Positions 55,101-62,487 of a stretch of 64,000 nucleotides of DNA are shown one piece after another. The notes under the pieces are model-generated. The model did not search any database. It had not been told where the DNA came from and saw nothing but the letters and a program-made list of their open reading frames with translations. Position 1 is the stretch's first letter, and each line of letters starts with the position of its first letter. Both the position numbers and the translations under genes were made by a program. The stretch is from Acidobacteriota bacterium (GTDB lineage: Bacteria; Acidobacteriota; Vicinamibacteria; Vicinamibacterales; SCN-69-37), in contig CANIII010000009.1 in the NCBI GenBank assembly GCA_947467605.1, positions 1 to 64,000 of the forward strand, written 5' to 3'.

Positions 55101-55165
55101 TGCGCTGCCGCCGGCACTGCAACAAGCAGGGCCATCGCCAGCAAACCGAGTACAAACTTACGCAT
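52139..55165 (-). CDS. TonB-dependent receptor with carboxypeptidase-regulatory domain (Oar-like)
   Basis: The 1008-residue outer-membrane protein has a signal peptide (about 1-22, ending VPAAAQ), then a carboxypeptidase-regulatory-like domain (GSIQGVVKDSSGAVLPGVTVEAKS...DSNGVYRFPALAPGTYTVSAALQGF, about 25-100). A plug domain follows (SSDIIDLIPKGRNFTSVLTQVPG, IMIDGASASENRYVVDGLDTT), and then a long beta-barrel ending in FAKFTF. This is the Oar-like form typical of Acidobacteriota, for uptake or secretion of an unknown substrate. The ATG at 55165 is chosen for GGAGGAG five bases upstream; the frame itself opens at 55192. Confidence 0.93.
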   Translation of the reverse strand: MRKFVLGLLAMALLVAVPAAAQEQRGSIQGVVKDSSGAVLPGVTVEAKSPSLVGVQVAVSDSNGVYRFPALAPGTYTVSAALQGFGASKLDNVVLSVGATLKIDLTMAVAGVAVSETVKGEPPLIDVKANAATSTVSSDIIDLIPKGRNFTSVLTQVPGTNNEARGGGIMIDGASASENRYVVDGLDTTSARTGLSAKDVITDFISSIQVKQSGYNAEYRAATGGVISAVTKSGSNLFHGDAGGYFTSNAFLGKIRQSIRATPADASKGEYITTPRDKGTYSVDPVFDFGGPVFKDKVWFFAGANPSYNRQERTITWATPGIYTPTQTFNVDKPHDFSYNYNVTGQISSALRGRFTGSNERVRGGLGLPNIQPDGTSTSTASSFNPRPTIRTDSFTDSYTGVLDWVANNKVYVNVTGGYFSYGSGSTGGDYYHGIRHSFSQSNVGLLDVPASLQQLSGYVDFPASTFSLKDNYNRLQLNSDVTWFARWKGDHAIKFGGLYERIGNDVDTGAQFPTVALSWGSTYSNLSGGTNKGKYGYYTVSRTYTQGSIHEVSLGLFAQDAWTVSNKLTLNFGVRAEHENVPSYQEQNPGVTFGWGTKIAPRFGFAYDVKGDSRWKTYGSFGYFYDTFKLELPRGAWGADHWIDYIYTLDTANWQSIDCSGDPTATPKCPGTFVEQNDRRHVSNDPANNLVDPNLKPTKTGEFTLGMDHEVTRVMSFGVRYAHKWFVRTIEDVGVTVPGVGEVFYIANPGYGFGAYPQGTAFPRTPDPVRKYDGVEFKLTKRLSNNWQATTSFLVSRLWGTYPGLASSDENARTSPGVTRMYDGIYMSFDQKLNVIYGRLQTDRPYQFKFQGSYITKWGTSVGVNFSAASGTLQTSQVTYNGVPVDVFGRGDLGRSPLFSQTDLLLSHDLKLPRNTRLSLQVNVSNLFDQATWTSIGTAPYRDSLVIPGGQLPAPAFFGNAAGFDTVAIMAAANAASASTGRRSPLYKLPAGFQNPRSIRLFAKFTF

Positions 55166-55288
55166 TGTTCCTCCTCCAAATCGTGACGGCACGCGCCCTA
55201 TTCGGGACGAATGACCAAATCACGGGTTAATCAGATTTTAGGAGGGGCTAGGGGCCAGTAGCAAGGATTCTGCGTCGATCACCTTCGG

Positions 55289-55294
55289 TATGAT
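55289..55294 (+). promoter_or_regulatory. -10 box of a probable leaderless promoter for the thiolase gene
   Basis: TATGAT ends 7 bases before the ATG at 55302. It overlaps a second in-frame ATG at 55290, which could not be translated if transcription starts downstream of the box. Confidence 0.5.
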
Positions 55295-55301
55295 CCATTG
55301 G

Positions 55302-56516
55302 ATGCTTTCGTCCAAATCCACTGATGTCGTCATTCTTGGTGCCGCTCGTACGCCAATCGGCCGCTATGGCGGCACGCTGAAGGACACCCACCCGGCGGAA
55401 CTGGGCGCCCGGGCGGCCATCGCGGCCATGGCGCGGGCCGGCGTGCCCCCAGACGACATAGAAGAAATCTTTATTGGGCAAGGGCGCCAAGCGGGCTCCG
55501 GGCCCAATCCTGGCCGTCAGGTCGCGCGACGTGCCGGAATTCCGGTCACCGCCCCGGCCCAGACCATCAACCAGGCTTGCGCCTCGGGTCTCGCGACCGT
55601 GGCCCTGGCGGCGCAGGCCGTGCAATTGGGCCAGTCGTCGATCGCGCTGGCCGGCGGCATCGAGTCGATGAGCCGCATGCCGTATTTCATCGACAGCGAA
55701 GACGCGCGCTGGGGCCACAAGATGGGCAACTTCACGCTCGTTGACGCCATGTCACGAGACGGGTTCTTCTGCCCGCTGTCCAACATGCTGATGGGGCAGA
55801 CGGCGGAAGTGTTGGCGCGCGAGTACGGCATCACGCGCGAAGAGTCGGACGCCTTCGCGCTCACGAGCCAACTGAAGGCTGAGGCGGCGATCACCGCGGG
55901 ACGTCTGAAGGCCGAGATCACACCGGCACCGGGGAAAGACGCCAAGGGCCGGCCGGTCGAACTCGAAATCGACGAACACCCCCGCGCCGGATCGACAATT
56001 GAAGGTATCCGCAAGCTGCCGTTGGTCTTCGCGCCGGTAGATGGACACCAGGGCATCATCACGGCCGGCACCTCCTCCGGCATCACCGACGGCGGCGCCG
56101 CCGTCATCGTCGCCAGCGGTGCCGAAGCCGTGCGCCGCGGCCTGAAGCCAATGGCGCGCATCCTCGGATGGGCGACCGCCGGCGTTGATCCGCGCCGCAT
56201 GGGCATCGGCCCCGTCCCGGCGCTGCAAAGACTCTTCAAGAACACGGGCCTGACGATGAACGACATCGACCTGATCGAGCTGAACGAAGCGTTCGCGCCA
56301 CAGGTGCTCGCCGTGTTGCGCGAGATGCCGATCCCGGAAGAGAAGCTGAACGTGAATGGCGGCGCGATCGCGCTGGGGCATCCGATCGGCTGCACGGGCA
56401 CGCGCATCCTCGTCACGCTGCTCTACGAGATGGAACGCCGCGGCGTAAAGCGCGGCATCGCCACGATGTGTGTGAGCGGTGGCATGGGCATGGCGATGGC
56501 GGTGGAACGGGACTGA
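55302..56516 (+). CDS. Thiolase (acetyl-CoA acetyltransferase-like)
   Basis: The 404-residue product cleaves or condenses acyl-CoA. The nucleophile cysteine is in NQACASGL near residue 86, the catalytic histidine in GGAIALGHPIGCTGTRI near 354, and the second cysteine in TMCVSGGMGMA near 386. The N-terminus VVILGAARTPIGRYGGTL is typical. The ATG at 55302 was preferred to that at 55290 because a TATGAT box overlaps the earlier one. It precedes an IPMDH-type gene. Whether it degrades fatty acids or builds acetoacetyl-CoA is open. Confidence 0.92.
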   Translation: MLSSKSTDVVILGAARTPIGRYGGTLKDTHPAELGARAAIAAMARAGVPPDDIEEIFIGQGRQAGSGPNPGRQVARRAGIPVTAPAQTINQACASGLATVALAAQAVQLGQSSIALAGGIESMSRMPYFIDSEDARWGHKMGNFTLVDAMSRDGFFCPLSNMLMGQTAEVLAREYGITREESDAFALTSQLKAEAAITAGRLKAEITPAPGKDAKGRPVELEIDEHPRAGSTIEGIRKLPLVFAPVDGHQGIITAGTSSGITDGGAAVIVASGAEAVRRGLKPMARILGWATAGVDPRRMGIGPVPALQRLFKNTGLTMNDIDLIELNEAFAPQVLAVLREMPIPEEKLNVNGGAIALGHPIGCTGTRILVTLLYEMERRGVKRGIATMCVSGGMGMAMAVERD

Positions 56517-56523
56517 GCGCGGT

Positions 56524-56529
56524 TAGTAT
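56524..56529 (+). promoter_or_regulatory. -10-like box before the IPMDH-type gene
   Basis: TAGTAT ends 7 bases before the GTG at 56537, and no ribosome site is visible. It is a weaker hexamer than the other examples. Confidence 0.4.
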
Positions 56530-56536
56530 TAAGTCT

Positions 56537-57589
56537 GTGCGCATCGCAGTCATTGCCGGAGACGGCATCGGTAAGGAAGTCACGGCGGAAGCGGTCAAAG
56601 TCCTCACGGCGGTGACGCAGGTCACCGGGCGCTCGATTGATCTTGAGCCGCTGCCGTGGAGCGCGGACTACTTCCTGGCGACGGGCATCACGCTGCCGCC
56701 GAATGGCTACGCGATGCTGCGCGATGAGTTCGACGCGGTGCTGCTCGGTGCGCTCGGCGACCCCCGCGTGCCCGACAATCGTCACGCGCGCGACATCCTG
56801 CTCGGCGCGCGTTTCGAGCTTGATCTCTATGTGAACTACCGCCCGGTGCGTCTCATCGACGACCGGCTCTGTCCGTTGAAGGATCGCGGACGCAAGGACG
56901 TCAACTTCGTCGTGTTTCGCGAGAACACCGAGGGCGTCTACGTCAGCGTCGGCGGCCGATTCAAAGCCGGCACAGACGATGAGATCGCGATACAGGAAGA
57001 GATCAACACTTTTAAGGGCGTCAATCGAATCATTCGGCACGCGTTTGAATACGCAGCCGCGCACGGACTGAAGAAAGTGTGCATGGCCGACAAGAGCAAC
57101 GCCATGCAGCAAGGCCACGCGCTCTGGCAGCGTGTGTTCAAGACGGTGGCGAGTGAGTATCCCGGCATTACGGCGTCCCACTTGTACATCGACGCGCTCG
57201 CGATGTTCCTCGTGAAAGACCCCGGTCAGTTCGAAGTCGTCGTCACCAACAACCTCTTCGGCGACATCGTCACCGACATCGGCGGCGCGTTGCAGGGCGG
57301 CCTCGGCATGGCCGCATCGGGCAACATTCACCCAGGCAAGACGTCACTCTTCGAACCCGTGCACGGCTCGGCGCCGCCACTCGCTGGCAAGAACGTCGCG
57401 AATCCGATGGGCGCGATTCTCTCCGCCGCGCTCATGCTCGAAACCCTCGGCGCCACAGATGAAGCCGCCCGCGTCGAAGCCGCCGTCGAAGCTGCCGTCC
57501 ACGCCGACATGACCACCGGCGACATTGGCGGCAAACTCGGCACCTCGCTAGTGGGCGACTGGATCGCTGCGAAGATCCAAAAACCTTAA
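56537..57589 (+). CDS. Isocitrate/isopropylmalate dehydrogenase-family beta-decarboxylating dehydrogenase
   Basis: The 350-residue product opens with RIAVIAGDGIGKEVTAEAVKVL and carries the family metal/NAD region VTNNLFGDIVTDIGGALQGGLGMAASGNIHPG and EPVHGSAPPLAGKNVANPMGAI. The substrate loop reads VFRENTEGVYVSVGG rather than RELTGGIYFG, which is usual in isopropylmalate dehydrogenase, so homoisocitrate, isocitrate or tartrate are also possible. No leuA, leuC or leuD gene is near. The start is GTG at 56537; earlier in-frame codons lie inside the thiolase gene. Confidence 0.88.
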   Translation: MRIAVIAGDGIGKEVTAEAVKVLTAVTQVTGRSIDLEPLPWSADYFLATGITLPPNGYAMLRDEFDAVLLGALGDPRVPDNRHARDILLGARFELDLYVNYRPVRLIDDRLCPLKDRGRKDVNFVVFRENTEGVYVSVGGRFKAGTDDEIAIQEEINTFKGVNRIIRHAFEYAAAHGLKKVCMADKSNAMQQGHALWQRVFKTVASEYPGITASHLYIDALAMFLVKDPGQFEVVVTNNLFGDIVTDIGGALQGGLGMAASGNIHPGKTSLFEPVHGSAPPLAGKNVANPMGAILSAALMLETLGATDEAARVEAAVEAAVHADMTTGDIGGKLGTSLVGDWIAAKIQKP

Positions 57590-57619
57590 ACATGGGGAGG
57601 CCCTCAATGACCCCCATGT
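57590..57619. terminator. Weak hairpin between convergent genes
   Basis: An 8-bp stem (57590-57597 with 57612-57619) with a 14-base loop directly follows the dehydrogenase stop. TTTT appears a few bases later (57627). It may work as a poor terminator. Confidence 0.4.
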
Positions 57620-57631
57620 TGATGGCTTTTG

Positions 57632-58093
57632 TTAGTACGTCAGCGTGATCGCGTACGACACGGCGCCTTCCTGCACCGTCACGTCAGAGACCAGCACGCA
57701 GTCGGTACCGGCCGGCATCGGCCACGCCATTTGCGGGCTCGTCGCGGATGCCGTGTTGACGAAGGCGCCGGGGAGCACGGTGCAGACTCCGTTGGTGACC
57801 GTGCCGAGGCCGACGCCGAGCGGGACGGTCGAGACGACCGAGCCATCGAGCATGACCTCGGTGGCGGAGGTTAATGTGAGCGACATGGTCGCCCCAGCGG
57901 GCAGGAGGAAGATGTGCGCGAAGCTTTGCGGCACACCGCTCACGGCGGCGGGTACTTTGCCGAGTAGTGCGTAGCTGTTGCTGACCGTGGTCGGCGATGT
58001 TGGCGACGACGTCGTCGATCCGCAGCCGATCGAAGCGAACAGGGCAGGCAGCACGACGAGAGCGAGCACGAATGAGGACAGTCGACGGATCAT
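57632..58093 (-). CDS. Small secreted protein, possible lipoprotein
   Basis: The 153-residue product has a signal peptide followed by a cysteine (FASIGCGSTTSSPTSPTT), which resembles a lipobox, although serine at -3 is unusual. A serine/threonine-rich linker follows, and then a beta-rich domain (IFLLPAGATMSLTLTSATEVMLDG). I do not recognise a family. The ATG at 58093 places the signal peptide properly; ATG at 58117 and an upstream GTG at 58180 are alternatives. It is divergent from folE. Confidence 0.68.
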   Translation of the reverse strand: MIRRLSSFVLALVVLPALFASIGCGSTTSSPTSPTTVSNSYALLGKVPAAVSGVPQSFAHIFLLPAGATMSLTLTSATEVMLDGSVVSTVPLGVGLGTVTNGVCTVLPGAFVNTASATSPQMAWPMPAGTDCVLVSDVTVQEGAVSYAITLTY

Positions 58094-58191
58094 CCTGACG
58101 CAATTGGCAAAGGGCATGCCATGTATCTGACGATGCGGCGTCCCCTCCCAGGGACGATGTGCCATCTGAAGGCGTCTCACCGACCGTGCAG

Positions 58192-58197
58192 TACAAT
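58192..58197 (+). promoter_or_regulatory. -10 box of a probable leaderless promoter for folE
   Basis: TACAAT ends 6 bases before the ATG at 58204, with no ribosome site between. Confidence 0.5.
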
Positions 58198-58203
58198 TCC
58201 CCT

Positions 58204-58746
58204 ATGGAAGAGATCATTCGACGCCTGCTCGCCGAGCTCGGCGAGGATCCCACGCGTGAGGGATTGGTCGATACACCCAAGCGCGTCGAGAAGTCGCTGC
58301 GATTTCTGACCAGCGGTTACGCGACGGATGTTGACGGCATTATCAACAATGCGTTGTTTACGGTCGACTACAACGAGATGGTGATTGTTCGAGACATCGA
58401 CTTCTACAGCATGTGTGAGCATCACATGCTGCCGTTTTTCGGCAAGGCGCACGTGGCCTATGTGCCGGATGGCCGGGTGATCGGTCTCAGCAAGATTCCG
58501 CGGCTGGTGGATGTCTTTTCGCGGCGGCTGCAAGTGCAGGAACGGTTGACGTCGCAAATCGCCGAGTGCCTGTGCGAAAAGATCAAGCCGCTCGGCGTTG
58601 CGGTCGTGATGGAAGCCACACACCTGTGTAAAGCGATGCGCGGCGTGCAGAAGCAGAACACCGTGACGGTCACGAGTGCCATGCGTGGCTCGTTCCACGA
58701 AGATGCGCGCACGCGGCAGGAATTCCTCAAGCTCATCGGCCGCTGA
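58204..58746 (+). CDS. folE: GTP cyclohydrolase I
   Basis: The 180-residue product converts GTP to 7,8-dihydroneopterin triphosphate, the first step of folate (and queuosine/pterin) synthesis. Zinc ligands are in [15 protein letters not shown] near residue 70 and THLCKAMRG near 139. [25 protein letters not shown] and the C-terminal [13 protein letters not shown] are family hallmarks. The ATG at 58204 is preferred over a GTG at 58159, because TACAAT lies six bases before it. Confidence 0.95.
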   Translation: MEEIIRRLLAELGEDPTREGLVDTPKRVEKSLRFLTSGYATDVDGIINNALFTVDYNEMVIVRDIDFYSMCEHHMLPFFGKAHVAYVPDGRVIGLSKIPRLVDVFSRRLQVQERLTSQIAECLCEKIKPLGVAVVMEATHLCKAMRGVQKQNTVTVTSAMRGSFHEDARTRQEFLKLIGR

Positions 58747-58861
58747 CGACCGGTTGCAATCGCGCGTGCAGCACCGCCCGCCACTTCAACGGCGTGTCCC
58801 AGTCCTCAAAGAACGCGCGTGGGCGTCTCTTCGGCGAGGCAAGCGGGAGGACATGGGTTGG

Positions 58862-58867
58862 TATACT
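58862..58867 (+). promoter_or_regulatory. Extended -10 box of a probable leaderless promoter
   Basis: TATACT preceded by TGG (TGn-type extended -10) ends 8 bases before the ATG at 58876. No ribosome site lies between the box and the start. Confidence 0.5.
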
Positions 58868-58875
58868 CACACAAG

Positions 58876-59538
58876 ATGCGACGCGCGTTGATGGTGGTGG
58901 GGCTTGCCTGTCTGGTGCCGCTCGGTCTCGCGGCAGGCGCGGATGATCAACAACGGAAGAAGCCGACGGCGCCGCCGGCGAAGGGGGCCGCCGCCAAACC
59001 GACGGCCGTGAAGACCGTGCGCGACGTCACGTGCCCTGTCGATCTCGGACTGGGCGCGAAGAGTAAACGCCAATTCTGTGATGTAGTGATTGGCACGGAC
59101 GCGGCGTCAGGTATTTCCATGCGGGTGCCGCCGCACGCCGGTGCGTCGACGCTCATGTTTGATCTGCACAATCGGTTTGCGGTCACCGGCGGCGCGTTGA
59201 CGTTTGCGCGCGCCTCGGCGCTGGTCGCCGTGCTGAATGGCAACAGCGGCGCGGTGATCGAGCGCGCGGCCGTGCTCGGTGAACTGCGCACGGAAGTCGA
59301 CCTCTTCGACCGTATCGCGAGTGCGGGTACGGGCGGCAGCAAGACGGTGGCACCGGGCCGCCCGGCGGCCGTGAAGATCGTGATACCTGCCGCCGTCACG
59401 TCGATCAGCATTGTGGGCGTGCGCGTGGAATTGACCAGTAAGGACGGCCGTGCGGAATACGCGACCATGGGCCGGCCGATTGCGATTGCGAGCAACATGC
59501 GGATTGACTACACGCCAGCGACGGTGAGCAGGCAGTGA
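58876..59538 (+). CDS. Secreted protein of unknown function
   Basis: The 220-residue product has a signal peptide (about 1-20, ending AAGADD). A charged and proline/alanine-rich linker follows (QRKKPTAPPAKGAAAKPTA). Next comes a beta-rich domain with two cysteines (DVTCPVDLGLGAKSKRQFCDVV) that could form a disulfide. No family is recognised. Its stop overlaps the following flavoprotein start (GTGA). The ATG at 58876 fits the TATACT box; in-frame codons upstream from 58819 would hide the signal peptide. Confidence 0.75.
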   Translation: MRRALMVVGLACLVPLGLAAGADDQQRKKPTAPPAKGAAAKPTAVKTVRDVTCPVDLGLGAKSKRQFCDVVIGTDAASGISMRVPPHAGASTLMFDLHNRFAVTGGALTFARASALVAVLNGNSGAVIERAAVLGELRTEVDLFDRIASAGTGGSKTVAPGRPAAVKIVIPAAVTSISIVGVRVELTSKDGRAEYATMGRPIAIASNMRIDYTPATVSRQ

Positions 59539-60527
59539 CTGTAGACGTCATCATCATCGGTGCCGGCCCCGTTGGCATTGCGGCCGCGATCGCCGCGCAG
59601 GATCATGGGCTGAGCTTCGTCGTGCTCGAGAAGGCGGCGCTGGTCAATTCGCTGCTGCACTATCCGACCGACATGATCTTCTTCACGACGCCGGATCTCA
59701 TGGAGATGGGCGGTCTGCCGTTTGTCAGCCCGCACGAGAAGCCGACCCGTCAGGAAGCGCTGAAGTACTACCGACGCGTCGTCGATACCCGCGCGATTCC
59801 GATTCAGTTCGATGAGCCCGCGACGTCATTAGTGCGCGGAGCCGATGGCATCTTTCATGTGGGCTCACAGCCGCTCAATGGCGCCGCCGTGACGCGGACG
59901 GCCCGCGCCGTGGTGGTGGCGAGCGGGGCATACGACTTCCCGAATCGTCTGGGTATCCCCGGCGAAGACCTGGCGCACGTGTCGCACTTTTACCGCGAAC
60001 CGCATGCGCACTATCGACGTCGGGTCGTGATCGTCGGCGGCAAAAACTCGGCCGCTGAGGCGGCGCTCGACCTCTATCGCAACGGCGCCGCGTCGGTGAC
60101 GCTCGTGCACCGCCACGCGGAACTCGGCGACTCGATCAAGTACTGGGTCAAACCCGACATCGAGAACCGCATCACGGAAGGCTCCGTCGCGGCGCGGTTC
60201 AACACGCGTCTCGTCGAGATCACGCCCACCGACGTCGTGACAGACGGACCTGCGGGCCGCGAGTCACTGCCAGCAGACTTTGTGTATCTCCTGACGGGTT
60301 ATCGCTCCGACACGTCGCTGCTGAAATCGGTCGGCGCGGCGATCGAGGAGTCTGAAGGCGCGCCCGTGCTGAACCCGGTCAACTTCGAAACGACCGTGCC
60401 GAGCCTCTTTGTCATTGGCGCGGCCGTGGCAGGCAAGCAGAGCGGCAAGATCTTCATCGAGAACGGCCGCTTCCACGGCGCCGTGGCCATCAGAGCCATC
60501 GCCGAACGGTCCAATTCATCGAGCTAG
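59535..60527 (+). CDS. YpdA-like FAD/NAD(P) disulfide-reductase family protein
   Basis: The 330-residue product has an FAD-binding motif VDVIIIGAGPVGIAAAIAAQ at the N-terminus, and YPTDMIFFTTPDLMEMGGLPF and PTRQEALKYYRRVV, which are the YpdA pattern. A second dinucleotide fold follows near residue 160 (VVIVGGKNSAAEAALDLYRNGA), and the C-terminus ends in FVIGAAVAGKQSGKIFIENGRFHG. YpdA is proposed to reduce bacillithiol disulfide. Bacillithiol occurs in some Acidobacteriota, but no bsh gene is in this window. It starts with GTG inside the previous stop and overlaps the convergent LonN gene by four bases. Confidence 0.88.
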   Translation: MTVDVIIIGAGPVGIAAAIAAQDHGLSFVVLEKAALVNSLLHYPTDMIFFTTPDLMEMGGLPFVSPHEKPTRQEALKYYRRVVDTRAIPIQFDEPATSLVRGADGIFHVGSQPLNGAAVTRTARAVVVASGAYDFPNRLGIPGEDLAHVSHFYREPHAHYRRRVVIVGGKNSAAEAALDLYRNGAASVTLVHRHAELGDSIKYWVKPDIENRITEGSVAARFNTRLVEITPTDVVTDGPAGRESLPADFVYLLTGYRSDTSLLKSVGAAIEESEGAPVLNPVNFETTVPSLFVIGAAVAGKQSGKIFIENGRFHGAVAIRAIAERSNSSS

Positions 60528-61216
60528 TGGGCGGCGCCTTGCCAGCCCTGCGAGCCCATCAGGAGTTGCATCTCGACGAGTTCGATCATCGCGCGGCAGC
60601 GTGCGACCGGGTCTGACAGTTCGAGCAGTGCTTGTTTCTCGATTGCCTCAAAGCCGAAGTACTGCGACAGCGCGTGCACAAACTCCACGTCGGGCATGGT
60701 CGGCGGCAGTTTGAAGGCGAAGTTCTCGGTGCCGGAGTTGGCCAGCAGGGATTCAAGCCGGCTGCGCTCCGCGCGCAGCGCATTCTTGTCGGAGGGCGCG
60801 TCGGAGATGGGGTCGACGTGTGCGACGCGATAGCGTCGAGTCGGATCGGGATCTTCGCCCGTGATGCGAAACTTCTGCAGGCCGCGCAAGATGATGTTGT
60901 AGCGGCCGTCCTCCACCTCTTCCACGTGCGAAATCACGCCGGCACACCCGATGGTGTAGATCGCCGGGGTGTCGAGCGCGACCAGATCGCTTGGCTCGAG
61001 TTCGCCCGCGGCGCCGAGCGCGGCCCCAGCGCCAGAGGCCCCTGCGGATCCCGTCTCCGAGGACTTGATAAGCACCATGCCGATGAGCCGGTCACTGTCG
61101 AGCGCGGCGCGGGTCATGTCTCGGTAACGCGGCTCGTAGATGTGCAGAGGCAGAAACACGTCCGGGAACAGGACGACATTCGGGAGCGGGAAGATCGAGA
61201 GCGTGGCCGGGAGCAT
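60524..61216 (-). CDS. Lon-protease N-terminal (substrate-binding) domain protein
   Basis: The 230-residue product is a stand-alone LON substrate-binding domain: SIFPLPNVVLFPDVFLPLHIYEPRYRDMTRAALDSDRLIGMVLI at the N-terminus, then DTPAIYTIGCAGVISHVEEVEDGRYNIILRGLQKFRI near residue 90. A helical C-terminal region follows. No ATPase or protease part is present. The role may be substrate recognition. It lies 7 bases downstream of the VWA gene and is probably part of the AAA+/VWA transcript. Confidence 0.9.
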   Translation of the reverse strand: MLPATLSIFPLPNVVLFPDVFLPLHIYEPRYRDMTRAALDSDRLIGMVLIKSSETGSAGASGAGAALGAAGELEPSDLVALDTPAIYTIGCAGVISHVEEVEDGRYNIILRGLQKFRITGEDPDPTRRYRVAHVDPISDAPSDKNALRAERSRLESLLANSGTENFAFKLPPTMPDVEFVHALSQYFGFEAIEKQALLELSDPVARCRAMIELVEMQLLMGSQGWQGAAH

Positions 61217-61223
61217 CGCGACG

Positions 61224-62486
61224 CTAGTGTACCGTGCGGGTCTTGTTGGTCAGGTAGTCGGCAAGCACGTACTGCCCGAGCGTCTGGGGCGTTGTGAAGT
61301 ATGCCTTGCCTCGGCAGATGTTCGCGACACGTCGCACGAAGGCCACGAGGTCGTAGTCGCGCGCGAGCATGAACGTGTTGATCATGATGCCGGCGCGGCG
61401 GCATGCGGCAACTTCCGCGAAGGTCTCGCGCAGCACGTACGGGTCGAGTCCCGCCGGGTTGCGGTAGATGCGCCCGTCGGGCAGCGTGACCGCCGACGGT
61501 TTGCCGTCGGTGATCATGATGATCTGCCGCATGTCTTTCTTCTGGCGCTCGAGAATGCGGCGCGCGAGCTTGAGCCCTTCACGCGTGTTCGTGTAGTACG
61601 GTCCCACCTTGACGCGGCCGAGTTGCTTCAGCGGCACTTCTTCGGCCGAGTCGTGAAACAGCACGCAGCGGATGACGTCACCGGGGAACTGATGCTGAAT
61701 CATGTTCGACAGCGCGAGCGCCACGCGTTTGGCCGGCGTGAAGCGGTCTTCGCCGTACAGCACCATGCTGTGGCTGCAGTCGAGCATGATCACCGTCGCG
61801 CACGAACTCTGATATTCGCCCTGCGTGATCATCAGGTCTTCGTAGCCGATGTCGATGCCGCTGGACCCGCCGGTGGTGAACGCGCCGCGCTTGACCGCGT
61901 TGAGCACGGTCGCGGCCGCATCAAGATTCATCGTGTCGCCGAACTCATACGGTCTCGGCGGGCCGCCCGCGTCCACACCGGTGGCCAGATCCCGCGTGTC
62001 GTGGCGGCCGGCCGCGCTGCGGCCCATGGCGCCCAACAAGTCGCGGAGCGCGCGGTAGCCAAGAAAATCGAGCGCCTTGTCGGTGACTTCGAACCGCGCA
62101 TTTGGATCAAGGGGACCCGTACCGCCGGGCCCCTGCGCCTGCTGTTTGCCGGGCTGTCCGGCCATGCTGACCAGGCCCTGCTCGCTCAACCGTTCGATGA
62201 TCTGCTGAATCAGATCCTCGATGGCATCGCGCACTTCCTCGTTCTTGCCGTCCGCCTGCTGCGCCATCAGGCGATTCAGCATGTCGTCCGACATCGCGCC
62301 GCCGTTCAGCAGCGCATCGAGGATCGCATCGTGCAAGGCCTGCATCGTCCGATCGTCTTCGTTCATCGGATCGTACGGGTTGCCGAAGCCGCTCGACAGA
62401 AAGAAGTCAGAGAGCTTCGAGACGAGTGAATCGAAATCCAGATCGTCGAGCAGGCTCGGCGTGTATTTCGTGTATTTGTATTTCAC
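61224..62486 (-). CDS. VWA-domain protein partnered with the AAA+ ATPase
   Basis: The 420-residue product has a helical N-terminal part of about 200 residues and a von Willebrand A domain. The MIDAS motif DCSHS is near residue 235 ([19 protein letters not shown]), with the further metal residues in [14 protein letters not shown] and [12 protein letters not shown]. Such proteins act with MoxR/BchI-type ATPases as two-part remodelling machines. The GTG at 62486 is one base after the ATPase stop, so they are co-expressed. Confidence 0.9.
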   Translation of the reverse strand: MKYKYTKYTPSLLDDLDFDSLVSKLSDFFLSSGFGNPYDPMNEDDRTMQALHDAILDALLNGGAMSDDMLNRLMAQQADGKNEEVRDAIEDLIQQIIERLSEQGLVSMAGQPGKQQAQGPGGTGPLDPNARFEVTDKALDFLGYRALRDLLGAMGRSAAGRHDTRDLATGVDAGGPPRPYEFGDTMNLDAAATVLNAVKRGAFTTGGSSGIDIGYEDLMITQGEYQSSCATVIMLDCSHSMVLYGEDRFTPAKRVALALSNMIQHQFPGDVIRCVLFHDSAEEVPLKQLGRVKVGPYYTNTREGLKLARRILERQKKDMRQIIMITDGKPSAVTLPDGRIYRNPAGLDPYVLRETFAEVAACRRAGIMINTFMLARDYDLVAFVRRVANICRGKAYFTTPQTLGQYVLADYLTNKTRTVH

Positions 62487-62487
62487 G

